Source of the DNA: Streptococcus parasanguinis
Lineage (GTDB): Bacteria > Bacillota > Bacilli > Lactobacillales > Streptococcaceae
Reading direction: 5' to 3'
Assembly (NCBI RefSeq): GCF_023109675.1
Contig: NZ_JALDUR010000009.1
Location: forward strand, 1-64,000
DNA length: 64,000 bases
Shown: in pieces, positions 27,088-34,977 of the stretch
Layout: every line of letters begins with the position of its first letter
How positions within the stretch are numbered: position 1 is the first letter of the stretch
Notes under the pieces: generated by a model
What the model was told of the DNA's origin: nothing
Database searches by the model: none
Seen by the model: the letters and a program-made list of their open reading frames with translations, nothing else
Position numbers and translations under genes: made by a program

Positions 27088-28017
27088 ATGAAAAATATTA
27101 TTATTACAGCAACAGCAGAGAGTGTTGAGCAAGCGCAAGCCCTGATTGATGCAGGGGTTGACCGAATCTATGTCGGTGAAAAAGACTACGGATTACGATT
27201 GCCTCAAACTTTAAGCTATGACGAAATAAATCGAATTGCCCAACTGGTCCATGCTGCTGGCAAAGAATTGACAGTAGCTGTAAATGCACTGATGCACCAA
27301 TCGATGATGGATTCAATCAAGCCTTTCCTAGATTTTCTAAAGGAAATTCAGGCTGATTATATTACTGTCGGAGATGCGGGCGTTTTTTATGTCTTGAAAC
27401 GAGATGGCTATCCATTCAAAACCATTTACGATGCCTCAACCATGGTCACTTCTAGTCGCCAGATCAATTTCTGGGGAAAACAAGCAGGTGCTTCTGAGGC
27501 TGTTTTGGCTCGTGAGATTCCATCTGCCGAATTATTCGTAATGGCTGAGAATCTTCAGATTCCAGCAGAAGTATTGGTCTATGGCGCTAGCATTATTCAC
27601 CATTCGAAACGACCTCTTCTTCAGAATTATTACAACTTTATCAAGACAGAAGAATCTGTGACCAAAGATCGGGATCTGTTCTTGGCCGAGCCAGGAGATC
27701 CCAATTCTCATTATTCGGTCTACGAAGACAAACATGGAACCCATATCTTCTCAAATAATGACTTGAATATGATGACCAAATTGTCTGAGTTAGTTGAACA
27801 TGGCTTTGATCATTGGAAACTCGATGGTGTCTACTGTCCGGGTGAAAACTTTGTCAAGATTACAGAGTACTTTGTCAAGGCCCGTGATTTGATTCAAAAA
27901 GGAACATTTACACAGGATCAAGCCTATCTGTTTGATGAAGAAATCCGCAAATTGCATCCAGCTAATCGTGGTTTGGATACTGGTTTCTATGATTATGAAC
28001 CAGATCGTGTAAAATAA
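27088..28017 (+). CDS. trhP1: U32 family protein TrhP1 (YrrN-like), tRNA U34 hydroxylation
   Basis: This is a 309-residue peptidase-U32-family protein, matching Bacillus YrrN in length. In Bacillus, YrrN and YrrO are needed to make 5-hydroxyuridine at the tRNA wobble position, the precursor of 5-methoxyuridine, so the name peptidase is misleading. It opens with IITATAESVEQAQALIDAGV followed by DRIYVGEKDYGLRLP, the TIM-barrel start seen in U32 proteins. It lacks the cysteine cluster of the larger partner. The partner trhP2 follows. The role is inferred from the family and pairing. Confidence 0.85.
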   Translation: MKNIIITATAESVEQAQALIDAGVDRIYVGEKDYGLRLPQTLSYDEINRIAQLVHAAGKELTVAVNALMHQSMMDSIKPFLDFLKEIQADYITVGDAGVFYVLKRDGYPFKTIYDASTMVTSSRQINFWGKQAGASEAVLAREIPSAELFVMAENLQIPAEVLVYGASIIHHSKRPLLQNYYNFIKTEESVTKDRDLFLAEPGDPNSHYSVYEDKHGTHIFSNNDLNMMTKLSELVEHGFDHWKLDGVYCPGENFVKITEYFVKARDLIQKGTFTQDQAYLFDEEIRKLHPANRGLDTGFYDYEPDRVK

Positions 28018-28030
28018 TAAAAAAACTAGG

Positions 28031-28074
28031 GCTTCTTCGTTTGTGAGTTTTCCTTTTTCAGGGAACGAAGAGGC
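28031..28074 (+). other. Intergenic hairpin between trhP1 and trhP2
   Basis: GCTTCTTCGTT pairs with AACGAAGAGGC, an 11-base stem with one G-T pair and a 22-base loop. No T run follows, so it is not a clear terminator. It may be an mRNA stability or processing element. Confidence 0.4.
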
Positions 28075-28112
28075 TATTCATCATATCGACAATCTTGTAA
28101 ATTGGAGAAAAC

Positions 28113-29399
28113 ATGACAAATACAAAAAAACGTCCAGAGGTTTTGGTACCTGCTGGAACATTAGAAAAATTAAAAGTTGCCGTTAATTATGGGGCAGATG
28201 CAGTGTTCGTTGGTGGACAAGCCTATGGGTTGCGTAGCCGTGCCGGAAACTTCACCATGGATGAGCTTCGTGAAGGTATTGAGTATGCTCATGCCCGTGG
28301 AGTGGATGTGCACGTTGCTTCAAACATGGTAACCCATGAGGGAAATGAACAAGGGGCTGGCGAGTGGTTCCGTGAATTACGAGATATGGGACTTGACGCC
28401 GTGATCGTCTCAGACCCAGCCTTGATTGAAATCTGTGCAACCTATGCACCTGGCCTCAATATTCACTTGTCTACGCAAGCTTCTGCAACCAATGTGGAGA
28501 CCTTTCATTTCTGGAAAGAATATGGCTTGACCCGTGTTGTCTTGGCCCGTGAAGTATCCATGGAAGAGTTGGCAGAGATCCGTAAGCGTACCGATCTTGA
28601 GATCGAAGCCTTCGTTCATGGAGCCATGTGTATTTCTTATTCCGGACGTTGTACCCTTTCTAACCACATGTCTGACCGAGATGCCAACCGTGGTGGTTGT
28701 TCTCAATCTTGTCGTTGGAAATATGACCTCTACGACATGCCATTTGGCCAAGAACGCAAGAGTATCAAAGGACAAGTCCCAGAAGAATACTCTATGTCAG
28801 CCGTGGACATGTGTATGATCGAAAATATTCCAGATATGATTGATAATGGGGTTGATAGTTTGAAGATTGAAGGCCGGATGAAATCTGTCCATTACGTATC
28901 AACTGTTGCCAACTGTTACAAGGCAGCTTGTGATGCCTATATGGAAAGTCCAGAAGCCTTTTATGCTATCAAGGATGATTTGATCAATGAATTGTGGAAG
29001 GTTGCTCAACGTGAATTAGCAACTGGATTCTACTACCAAACACCGACTGAAAATGAACAATTGTTTGGGGCACGTCGTAAGATTCCTCAATACAAATTTG
29101 TAGGAGAAGTCGTGGACTTTGATCCATCTACCATGACTGCGACGATTCGCCAACGGAATGTCATCAATGAAGGCGACCAAGTGGAATTCTATGGACCAGG
29201 CTTCCGTCATTTTGAATGCCAGATCCAAGACTTGCATGATAAGGATGGAGTGAAGATTGATCGCGCACCAAATCCGATGGAACTTCTCACGATCACGGTC
29301 CCTCAAGAAGTCAAGCCAGGAGATATGATTCGTTCTTGCCAGGAAGGCTTAATCAATCTCTACTCAAAAGATGGGGCAAGTAAAACTGTTCGAGTATAA
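28113..29399 (+). CDS. trhP2: U32 family protein TrhP2 (YrrO-like), tRNA U34 hydroxylation
   Basis: This is a 428-residue U32 protein, the partner of the gene before it and similar in length to Bacillus YrrO. The U32 signature is present as EAFVHGAMCISYSGRC with further cysteines in RGGCSQSCRWKYDL; these four cysteines can hold an iron-sulfur cluster. In E. coli and Bacillus the family uses prephenate to hydroxylate tRNA U34. The C-terminal third (FVGEVVDFDPSTMTATIRQR) is the beta-barrel extension of the longer members. A GGAG site precedes the ATG. Confidence 0.87.
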   Translation: MTNTKKRPEVLVPAGTLEKLKVAVNYGADAVFVGGQAYGLRSRAGNFTMDELREGIEYAHARGVDVHVASNMVTHEGNEQGAGEWFRELRDMGLDAVIVSDPALIEICATYAPGLNIHLSTQASATNVETFHFWKEYGLTRVVLAREVSMEELAEIRKRTDLEIEAFVHGAMCISYSGRCTLSNHMSDRDANRGGCSQSCRWKYDLYDMPFGQERKSIKGQVPEEYSMSAVDMCMIENIPDMIDNGVDSLKIEGRMKSVHYVSTVANCYKAACDAYMESPEAFYAIKDDLINELWKVAQRELATGFYYQTPTENEQLFGARRKIPQYKFVGEVVDFDPSTMTATIRQRNVINEGDQVEFYGPGFRHFECQIQDLHDKDGVKIDRAPNPMELLTITVPQEVKPGDMIRSCQEGLINLYSKDGASKTVRV

Positions 29400-29400
29400 C

Positions 29401-29431
29401 AAAAAAAGAGAGGGTTAAACCTCTCCTTTTT
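29401..29431. terminator. Bidirectional terminator
   Basis: GAGAGG pairs with CCTCTC, with seven A to the left and a T run to the right, so it can work for trhP2 and for the minus-strand gene. The stop codon of the minus-strand gene lies inside the loop. Confidence 0.8.
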
Positions 29432-29732
29432 GTTGGGCGATGCGAATATTATTGGGGACCAAACTGATTTTCTGGATCTCAGAAATCCGAATAATCGTGG
29501 ACATACTCTTCTTGAAATTTTTCACGATCAGTTGTCGGCGTTCTTGGTCATACTTGACAATATCGCCTGTAAAACTCTTGTTTGAAAAAATAACATGTAC
29601 CCCTTGTTTTTTTCGCAATGCTTGTTGAATGATTTCAATAATTCTCTCATCTTCTAATGGGGCAGGGGTACTGACTTTTCCATTGAAAAATTCATTTGCT
29701 CGGTCTTTAACGATCTCGAGAAATTTTTTCAT
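29415..29732 (-). CDS. Small protein, possibly YolD-like
   Basis: This is a 105-residue protein. The middle, EDERIIEIIQQALRKKQGVH followed by VIFSNKSFTGDIVKYDQ, and the end, RQLIVKNFKKSMSTIIRISE with IQKISLV, form a short beta-barrel pattern resembling YolD-like proteins (PF08863), which often accompany DNA polymerase V-type genes. None is nearby. I place the ATG at 29732, with GGAG 9 bases upstream; an earlier ATG has no site. It is divergent from the competence-type ssDNA-binding gene. Confidence 0.6.
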   Translation of the reverse strand: MKKFLEIVKDRANEFFNGKVSTPAPLEDERIIEIIQQALRKKQGVHVIFSNKSFTGDIVKYDQERRQLIVKNFKKSMSTIIRISEIQKISLVPNNIRIAQQKGEV

Positions 29733-29762
29733 AGCTAAATTCTCCATAACTTGATACAATAT

Positions 29763-29791
29763 ATTATAGATAATTTCAACGATTTTGTAAA
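29763..29791 (-). promoter_or_regulatory. Vegetative promoter of the small YolD-like gene
   Basis: On the minus strand, TTTACA (29786-29791) and TATAAT (29763-29768) are separated by exactly 17 bases. The -35 ends only 5 bases from the divergent SigX box. Confidence 0.6.
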
Positions 29792-29796
29792 TGATT

Positions 29797-29804
29797 TACG
29801 AATA
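29797..29804 (+). promoter_or_regulatory. Competence (SigX/ComX) box
   Basis: TACGAATA is an exact match to the streptococcal com-box (cin-box) read by the competence sigma factor SigX. It lies 33 bases before the ATG of the ssDNA-binding gene. No sigma-A promoter is visible for that gene. Confidence 0.75.
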
Positions 29805-29837
29805 ATAGAGATGAGAAGGCAAGAAAGGAGTCGTGAA

Positions 29838-30050
29838 ATGGCAGAATTTTCATTCCAAATCGAAGAACATTTGCTAGTCTTGTCAGAAAATGACAAGGGT
29901 TGGACCAAAGAATTGAACCGTGTGAGTTTTAATGGTGCTCCTGCTAAGTATGATATCCGGACCTGGAGTCCCGACCATACAAAGATGGGAAAAGGCATTA
30001 CACTCACAAACGAAGAGTTCCAAGTCATGCTCGATGCATTTAAAAATTAA
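29838..30050 (+). CDS. PC4/YdbC-like ssDNA-binding protein, competence-induced type
   Basis: This is a 70-residue protein of the YdbC/PC4 family, homodimers that bind single-stranded DNA. The fold marks are FSFQIEEHLLVLSENDKGW, TKELNRVSFNGAPAKYDIRT and KGITLTNEEFQVMLDAF. The pneumococcal homologue SP_0782, as I recall, is a late competence gene with a solved PC4-like structure. The start at 29838 is chosen because AAAGGAG is 7 bases before it; a frame starting at 29751 overlaps the divergent promoter. The SigX box upstream supports a role during natural transformation. A terminator follows. Confidence 0.87.
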   Translation: MAEFSFQIEEHLLVLSENDKGWTKELNRVSFNGAPAKYDIRTWSPDHTKMGKGITLTNEEFQVMLDAFKN

Positions 30051-30081
30051 GAAAAGGGGTCCTTCAAGGACTTCTTTTTTG
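30051..30081 (+). terminator. Terminator after the ssDNA-binding gene
   Basis: AAAAGGGGTCC pairs with GGACTTCTTTT (two G-T pairs) around TTCAA, followed by T residues. Confidence 0.75.
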
Positions 30082-30082
30082 T

Positions 30083-30099
30083 TATAGCCTAAGGCTATA
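30083..30099. promoter_or_regulatory. Methionine-type operator (MtaR/MetR-like box)
   Basis: TATAGCCTAAGGCTATA is a perfect 8+1+8 palindrome. It shares the TATAG...CTATA ends and length of the streptococcal methionine box (TATAGTTTnAAACTATA) read by the LysR-type regulator MtaR/MetR. It is centred about 77 bases upstream of the predicted start of transcription of a methionine-synthase-like gene. Confidence 0.7.
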
Positions 30100-30132
30100 T
30101 AGATGTCAAAGATATTAGATTATCCCAAACCC

Positions 30133-30161
30133 TTGTTTATCAAGTGTTGGACTGCTATAAT
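30133..30161 (+). promoter_or_regulatory. Promoter of the methionine-synthase-like operon
   Basis: TTGTTT at 30133-30138 and TATAAT at 30156-30161 are 17 bases apart, and the -10 is extended (TGC before it). Confidence 0.75.
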
Positions 30162-30210
30162 GGTTGCATTAATGAATTAATGTAAAACTTATAGGAAAGA
30201 GGGAATCATA

Positions 30211-31353
30211 TTGACACATACACATGCACCTTATCGCGTAGACCATGTTGGTTCATTTCTTCGTCCAGCAGCTTTGGTTCAAGCTCGTGAAGATTTCGCA
30301 GCTGGAAAAATCAGTCAGTCTGACTTAACAAAAGTAGAAGATCAGGCGATTCGTGACCTCGTTGAAAAAGAAATTGTTGCTGGTCTAAAGTCAGTAACAG
30401 ATGGAGAATTCCGCCGAGCTTATTGGCATTTGGATTTCTTCTGGGGCTTTGGTGGCATTGATCACGTCCAAGCTGCTCAAGGCTATCAATTCCATGATGA
30501 AACAACCAAGGCGGACTCAGCACTTGTCGTTGGAAAAATCACAGGAGCCAATCATCCATTTGTAGAGCATTACAAGTTCTTGCGGGATCTTGTAGCAGAT
30601 GTAGATGGTGTAGAGGCTAAATATACCATTCCAGCACCTGCGCAATTCTATTTTGAATTGATCCGAGATGCAGAACATGTAGAACAATTGAATAAAATCT
30701 ATCCTGATTTTGCGGCTGTTCGTGAAGATATCAAGCAAGCCTATCTTCAAGTGATTCAAGATTTGTATGATGCAGGACTTCGGACCCTTCAAGTAGATGA
30801 CTGTACGTGGGGTGTCTTGGTAGACGATAATTTCTTGACAGCTTGGGGAGCAGCTCAAGGCAAGTCAAAAGATGAGGTTCGTCGAGAACTCGCTGATCTC
30901 TTCTTGACCTTTAACAACGATGTCTACCAACATGTTCCAGCTGGTTTGACCGTCAATACGCATGTTTGTCGTGGGAACTTCCATTCTACTTGGGCTTCAT
31001 CAGGTGGCTATGCGCCGATTGCCAAAGAACTCCTTGGAGAAGAAGCCGTCAATGCTTACTTCCTAGAGTTTGATACTGATCGAGCTGGTGGTTTTGAACC
31101 ACTTGCAGAAGTAACCCCTGGTAAAGGAGTGGTGTTAGGCCTCTTGACATCTAAGAGTGGTCAATTGGAGAACAAGGACGAAGTGATTGCTCGTATTAAA
31201 GAAGCAAGTCAGTATGTACCGTTGGAAAATCTTTACCTGTCTACTCAGTGTGGCTTTGCTTCGACAGAAGAAGGAAACATTTTGACAGAAGAAGACCAAT
31301 GGAAAAAAATAGGTTTGATTAAGGAAATTGTCGCTGAAGTTTGGGGCGAATAA
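30211..31353 (+). CDS. Cobalamin-independent methionine synthase-like protein (YxjG/YxjH type)
   Basis: This is a 380-residue protein of the MetE C-terminal-domain family, like Bacillus YxjG and YxjH. It has only the catalytic barrel, not the N-terminal half of full MetE. The zinc ligands are visible as NTHVCRGN near residue 250 and STQCGFAS near 345. The substrate-binding acidic motif TDGEFRR is near 63 and TLQVDDCTW is the barrel strand. It probably transfers a methyl group to homocysteine or a related thiol. The start is TTG, supported by AAGAGGGA 7 bases before it. The operator and promoter upstream point to methionine control. The cyclase gene follows in the same operon. Confidence 0.85.
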   Translation: MTHTHAPYRVDHVGSFLRPAALVQAREDFAAGKISQSDLTKVEDQAIRDLVEKEIVAGLKSVTDGEFRRAYWHLDFFWGFGGIDHVQAAQGYQFHDETTKADSALVVGKITGANHPFVEHYKFLRDLVADVDGVEAKYTIPAPAQFYFELIRDAEHVEQLNKIYPDFAAVREDIKQAYLQVIQDLYDAGLRTLQVDDCTWGVLVDDNFLTAWGAAQGKSKDEVRRELADLFLTFNNDVYQHVPAGLTVNTHVCRGNFHSTWASSGGYAPIAKELLGEEAVNAYFLEFDTDRAGGFEPLAEVTPGKGVVLGLLTSKSGQLENKDEVIARIKEASQYVPLENLYLSTQCGFASTEEGNILTEEDQWKKIGLIKEIVAEVWGE

Positions 31354-31365
31354 GGAGGAAGAAAC

Positions 31366-32097
31366 ATGTCAGATTTACTAAGTATTTATAAAGAATTGCA
31401 AGCTAAAAAATGGGTGGACTTGAGTCACCAAATCAATGCGGAAAGTCCACACTTCCCAGCCCTTCCTGCTTTGCAACAAGAAGATCTTTTCACATTAAAA
31501 GATGGTTTCCATGTTCAAAAATTTACAGTGGTTGGTCAATACGGAACGCATATTGATGCACCGATTCACTTTGTAGAAGGGGGTCGTTGGTTGGATGAGA
31601 TTGACCTCAAAGATCTCCTCTTGCCACTTTATGTTATCGACAAGTCTAAAGAAGTTGCTGCCAATCCAAACTTTATCTTGAGCAAACAAGATATCTTAGA
31701 CTTTGAGGCAGAGCATGGACAAATTGCTGAGGGTGCTTTTGTTGCCTTCCGCAGTGATTGGTCAAAACGTTGGCCAGATCAAGATGCTATGCGTAACCTA
31801 GATGAAAATGGTGTTCAACAAAGTCCAGGATGGAGCCGTGAAGCCTTGGAATTCTTGATTCATGAACGCCATGTCAAGGCTGTGGGTCATGAAACCTTTG
31901 ATACCGATGCAGGTATTCCAGCAGCAGAGCATGGCTTGGTCAATGAATACTACCTCTTGGAACAAAATATCTACCAAGTTGAAGTCTTGAACCAATTGGA
32001 CCAAGTTCCAGCTGTAGGTGCCTTGATTTCGATTGCTTTCCCTCACTGGGACAAGGCAACTGGTTCACCTGTCCGTGCCATTGCCATCTTACCATAA
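31366..32097 (+). CDS. Cyclase/kynurenine formamidase-like metal hydrolase
   Basis: This is a 243-residue protein of the cyclase family (PF04199), metal-dependent hydrolases that include kynurenine formamidase. The metal-binding motif GTHIDAPIHF is near residue 64, and WVDLSHQINAESPHFPA is the family start. No tryptophan-degradation genes are nearby, so the real substrate is unknown. It starts 12 bases after the methionine-synthase-like gene with GGAGG in between, so it should share its methionine-type regulation. Repeat copy 2 lies just after it. Confidence 0.83.
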   Translation: MSDLLSIYKELQAKKWVDLSHQINAESPHFPALPALQQEDLFTLKDGFHVQKFTVVGQYGTHIDAPIHFVEGGRWLDEIDLKDLLLPLYVIDKSKEVAANPNFILSKQDILDFEAEHGQIAEGAFVAFRSDWSKRWPDQDAMRNLDENGVQQSPGWSREALEFLIHERHVKAVGHETFDTDAGIPAAEHGLVNEYYLLEQNIYQVEVLNQLDQVPAVGALISIAFPHWDKATGSPVRAIAILP

Positions 32098-32108
32098 ACA
32101 AAGAAAAA

Positions 32109-32284
32109 GAGAGTGGGACAGAAATCGGTAATTTGATAGAATTCGATTTCGTCGTACCACCTCCGCACAGTTGAGTAGGGCTGTAAAAGCTGATGAAATC
32201 AGCGTATTAGAGCCCACTCAACCACTGCGTCTTGCTCGACAATCCAAAAACAATTGAGAGGCTAGGACTTTTGTCCCAGCCTCT
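32109..32284 (-). repeat. Structured intergenic repeat, copy 2
   Basis: Read on the minus strand, this copy matches copy 1 nearly base for base through the central part. It opens with a strong hairpin (AGAGGCTGGGAC, loop AAAA, GTCCTAGCCTCT). Then come the GGTTGAGTGGGCT/AGCCCTACTCAACT stem with a GCTGAT-TTC-ATCAGC hairpin, the conserved GTGCGGAGGTGG block, and the end GATTTCTGTCCCACTCTC. It lies between convergent genes (the cyclase and gor) and no other terminator is visible there, so it may serve as one. Confidence 0.8.
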
Positions 32285-32290
32285 TATTTT

Positions 32291-33640
32291 TTATCTCATT
32301 GTCACAAATTCTTCGGATCCGGTTGGGTGAATGGCGACAGTTGCATCGAAATCGGCTTTTGTCGCTCCCATCTTGATAGCAACTGCAAATCCTTGGATCA
32401 TTTCATCGACTCCGTAGCCAAGACCATGAAGGCCAACGACCCTTTCTTCGGGACCAGCAGTGATGAGTTTGAATTTTGCTTGCTGGCGGTGTTGGGTAAC
32501 AGCGGTGTACATGGAAGCAAATTGAGAAGTATAGACTTTGATATTCTCTTTACCATAAGTTTGCTGGGCTTCTTCCTCCGTTAGGCCAACGGTTCCAATA
32601 GCAGGGTGAGAAAAGACAACGGTTGGGATGTTTGTATAATCCATTTTGGCATTGACTTTTCCATTGAATAGTCGTTCAGAAAGAGTGCGTCCAGCTTTAA
32701 TAGCGACAGGGGTTAATTCTTTTTCTCCTGTAACATCCCCAAGAGCATAGATTCCTGGAATAACTGTATTCTGGTATTCATCTACTTCAATGAATCCCTT
32801 TTCATTTAAGGTGACGCCTGCAGCTTCTAGATTGAGATCCTGGACGTTTGGTTTTCGTCCTGTTGCCCAGATAACATGATCTGCCACGTGGCTGGTCATA
32901 TCCTCAAAATAAATCTTCACACGACCGTCTTCTAATTTTTCAAGCTTCATGGGAACCTTATGTTTGTGAAGCGGAAGGTTTTGTTTTTCCATTTCTTCCA
33001 TTAAGCCATCGACAATGTAGGAATCAAACTTTCTTAAGGGACGATCACCGCGAACGAAGAGATCGGTCTGAACACCAAGGGCATGGAGCACACCGGCTAG
33101 CTCCACTGCGATGTAGCCAGCTCCAATAATGGCAACAGATGTAGGAAGTTCTTCCCAAGCAAAGACATCATCAGAAGTTTCGCCAAATTCAGCTCCAGGA
33201 ACAGAAGGAATAAAGGGATGGGCACCGGTCGCAATTACGATATGCTTGGCCTTAATGGTTTCTCCATTTACCTCAACCGTATGAGCATCCACAAAACGGG
33301 CACGTCCTTCAATTCGTTCAACCCCATTGCGTTTGAAACTGCCATCATAGGAATTACGGGAACGGTCAATATAGGCTTCGCGATTTTTTCTTAAGGTTGC
33401 AAAATCAAATTTTGTCTGTTCAGAAGTAAATCCATAGTCTGGTCCATAATCGCGAATTGCTTCTGCAATTTGTGCACCATACCACATAATCTTTTTAGGC
33501 ACACATCCTCTGTTGACACAGGTGCCACCCAATTGTTTTTCTTCAATGACAGCAGCGCGCGCTCCGTACTCTCCAGCCCGGTTCATCGTAGCAATTCCTC
33601 CACTACCTCCACCGATTGAAATAATATCAAATTCTTTCAT
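32291..33640 (-). CDS. gor: Glutathione-disulfide reductase
   Basis: This flavoenzyme reduces oxidised glutathione with NADPH and supports oxidative-stress defence. The 449-residue protein has the FAD motif [18 protein letters not shown], the redox-active disulfide [13 protein letters not shown], the NADPH motif [13 protein letters not shown] and the second FAD motif [10 protein letters not shown]. The C-terminal dimer motif [12 protein letters not shown] carries the catalytic histidine. It is a single-gene unit with its own promoter, divergent from the MacA-like gene. Pentose-phosphate NADPH from zwf would feed it. Confidence 0.96.
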   Translation of the reverse strand: MKEFDIISIGGGSGGIATMNRAGEYGARAAVIEEKQLGGTCVNRGCVPKKIMWYGAQIAEAIRDYGPDYGFTSEQTKFDFATLRKNREAYIDRSRNSYDGSFKRNGVERIEGRARFVDAHTVEVNGETIKAKHIVIATGAHPFIPSVPGAEFGETSDDVFAWEELPTSVAIIGAGYIAVELAGVLHALGVQTDLFVRGDRPLRKFDSYIVDGLMEEMEKQNLPLHKHKVPMKLEKLEDGRVKIYFEDMTSHVADHVIWATGRKPNVQDLNLEAAGVTLNEKGFIEVDEYQNTVIPGIYALGDVTGEKELTPVAIKAGRTLSERLFNGKVNAKMDYTNIPTVVFSHPAIGTVGLTEEEAQQTYGKENIKVYTSQFASMYTAVTQHRQQAKFKLITAGPEERVVGLHGLGYGVDEMIQGFAVAIKMGATKADFDATVAIHPTGSEEFVTMR

Positions 33641-33669
33641 GTTTTCCTCCTAAATGGGACTTCAGTTTG

Positions 33670-33698
33670 ATTGTAATATCAACTGTTACAAAAGTCAA
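33670..33698 (-). promoter_or_regulatory. gor promoter
   Basis: On the minus strand, TTGACT (33693-33698) and TACAAT (33670-33675) are exactly 17 bases apart. Confidence 0.75.
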
Positions 33699-33770
33699 GG
33701 GTTTAGCATGTTACCAAGCATTTAAATTTCATGTTGCCGTGTCAATTTTAGATAGAAAAGTAAGGAAATA

Positions 33771-33779
33771 TGGTATACT
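33771..33779 (+). promoter_or_regulatory. Possible extended -10 of the MacA-like operon
   Basis: TGGTATACT precedes the start by about 40 bases. A second, overlapping-style TGGTATAGA follows at 33781-33789. Confidence 0.45.
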
Positions 33780-33819
33780 ATGGTATAGAATAAAACGCTT
33801 TCTTTGATGGAGAAAAACG

Positions 33820-34977
33820 ATGAAGAAATTGAAAAAATGGCAACTATTTGCAGCTGCAGGTGCAGCTATTGCGGTGATTGGAACAGGAAGTGTGATGGTG
33901 TTTTCGCACCCAAGTACTCCTGATCAAGCAATCACGAAAGAAACTCCAATGGTGCAAACGGTCAAGGATGGATCGATCGCTTCTTCAGTCTTGTTAACTG
34001 GGAAAGTCACTGCCAACCAGGAGCAGTATGTCTATTTTGATGGAACCAAAGGGGATTTGCAGTCGATTTTGGTCAATGTAGGAGATCAAGTAACAGCCGG
34101 TCAGCCGATTGTTCAGTATAGCAGTACAGAGGCCCAAACCGCTTATGATGCAGCCGTTCGTGCTGTCAATAAGGCAGATCGTCAGTTAAATGATTTACTG
34201 ACAAATGGTGTGACCATTGATACGACAGGAGATGAAGAAGCAGATGCCAAATTGGCTTCGCAGACCCAACGAACAGTCGATTCTCAAGCTAGCGATTTAC
34301 GAGATGCTAAGTCAGATGCGGTCGATAATATGAACAAGGCTAAGGCTCTTCTGGATGCGACAACAGTCAGGAGTAATACAGATGGTACCGTGGTCGAAGT
34401 CAATAAAGATGTTTCAAAATCGACTACAGGGACCAACCAAACTCTGGTTCACATTGTGAGCAACGGGAATTTACAAGTTAAAGGGGAATTATCTGAATAC
34501 AATTTGGCCAATATCTCTGAGGGTCAGGAAGTGGTCCTCACTTCCAAGGTTTATCCGGATAAAACCTGGACAGGAAAGATTTCTTATGTAGCGAACTATC
34601 CGACTGACGCGGGTCAAGCAGGTGCCAATGCAGCAGGTGGAACACAAGGAAGCGGTGGAGCCAAGTACCCATTTACAGTGGATATTACCAGTGAGATTGG
34701 AGAACTCAAACAAGGCTTTTCTGTCAATATTGAAGTCAAAAGTTCTACTCAACATCCCCTTGTTCCCGTGACAAGTGTCATGGCTGATGGGGATACGAGT
34801 TATGTATGGACGGTCGAAAATGGCAAGGCTAAGAAAGTAAAAGTAACTCTTGGTAACGCCGATGCTGAAAACCAGGAAATCTTGTCAGGCTTGAAGAAAG
34901 ATGCTCAAGTTATTGTGAATCCTAATGAGAAACTGGAAGATGGAAAAGAGATCGGAAAATATGACAAAATTGATTGA
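33820..34977 (+). CDS. MacA-like efflux adaptor protein
   Basis: This is a 385-residue membrane-fusion-type adaptor. An N-terminal transmembrane helix (about 8-28) is followed by a lipoyl half (DGTKGDLQSILVNVGDQVTA), a short helical hairpin, the second lipoyl half (TVRSNTDGTVVEVNKDVS), a beta-barrel and a membrane-proximal domain. In pneumococcus the equivalent genes (SP_0785-0787; spr0693-0695) form a tripartite exporter linked to antimicrobial peptide and drug resistance. A Gly/Ala-rich loop (AGQAGANAAGGTQGSGG) lies in the barrel. The 3' end overlaps the ATPase gene by 17 bases. Confidence 0.9.
   Translation: MKKLKKWQLFAAAGAAIAVIGTGSVMVFSHPSTPDQAITKETPMVQTVKDGSIASSVLLTGKVTANQEQYVYFDGTKGDLQSILVNVGDQVTAGQPIVQYSSTEAQTAYDAAVRAVNKADRQLNDLLTNGVTIDTTGDEEADAKLASQTQRTVDSQASDLRDAKSDAVDNMNKAKALLDATTVRSNTDGTVVEVNKDVSKSTTGTNQTLVHIVSNGNLQVKGELSEYNLANISEGQEVVLTSKVYPDKTWTGKISYVANYPTDAGQAGANAAGGTQGSGGAKYPFTVDITSEIGELKQGFSVNIEVKSSTQHPLVPVTSVMADGDTSYVWTVENGKAKKVKVTLGNADAENQEILSGLKKDAQVIVNPNEKLEDGKEIGKYDKID

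Noticed and set aside
27533..27540. TACGAATA on the minus strand inside trhP1
   Set aside because: It lies within a coding region on the wrong strand with no gene start after it.
33790..33810. Possible catabolite-repression (cre) site before the MacA-like gene (AAAACGCTTTCTTT)
   Set aside because: Two conserved positions of the cre consensus do not match on either strand.
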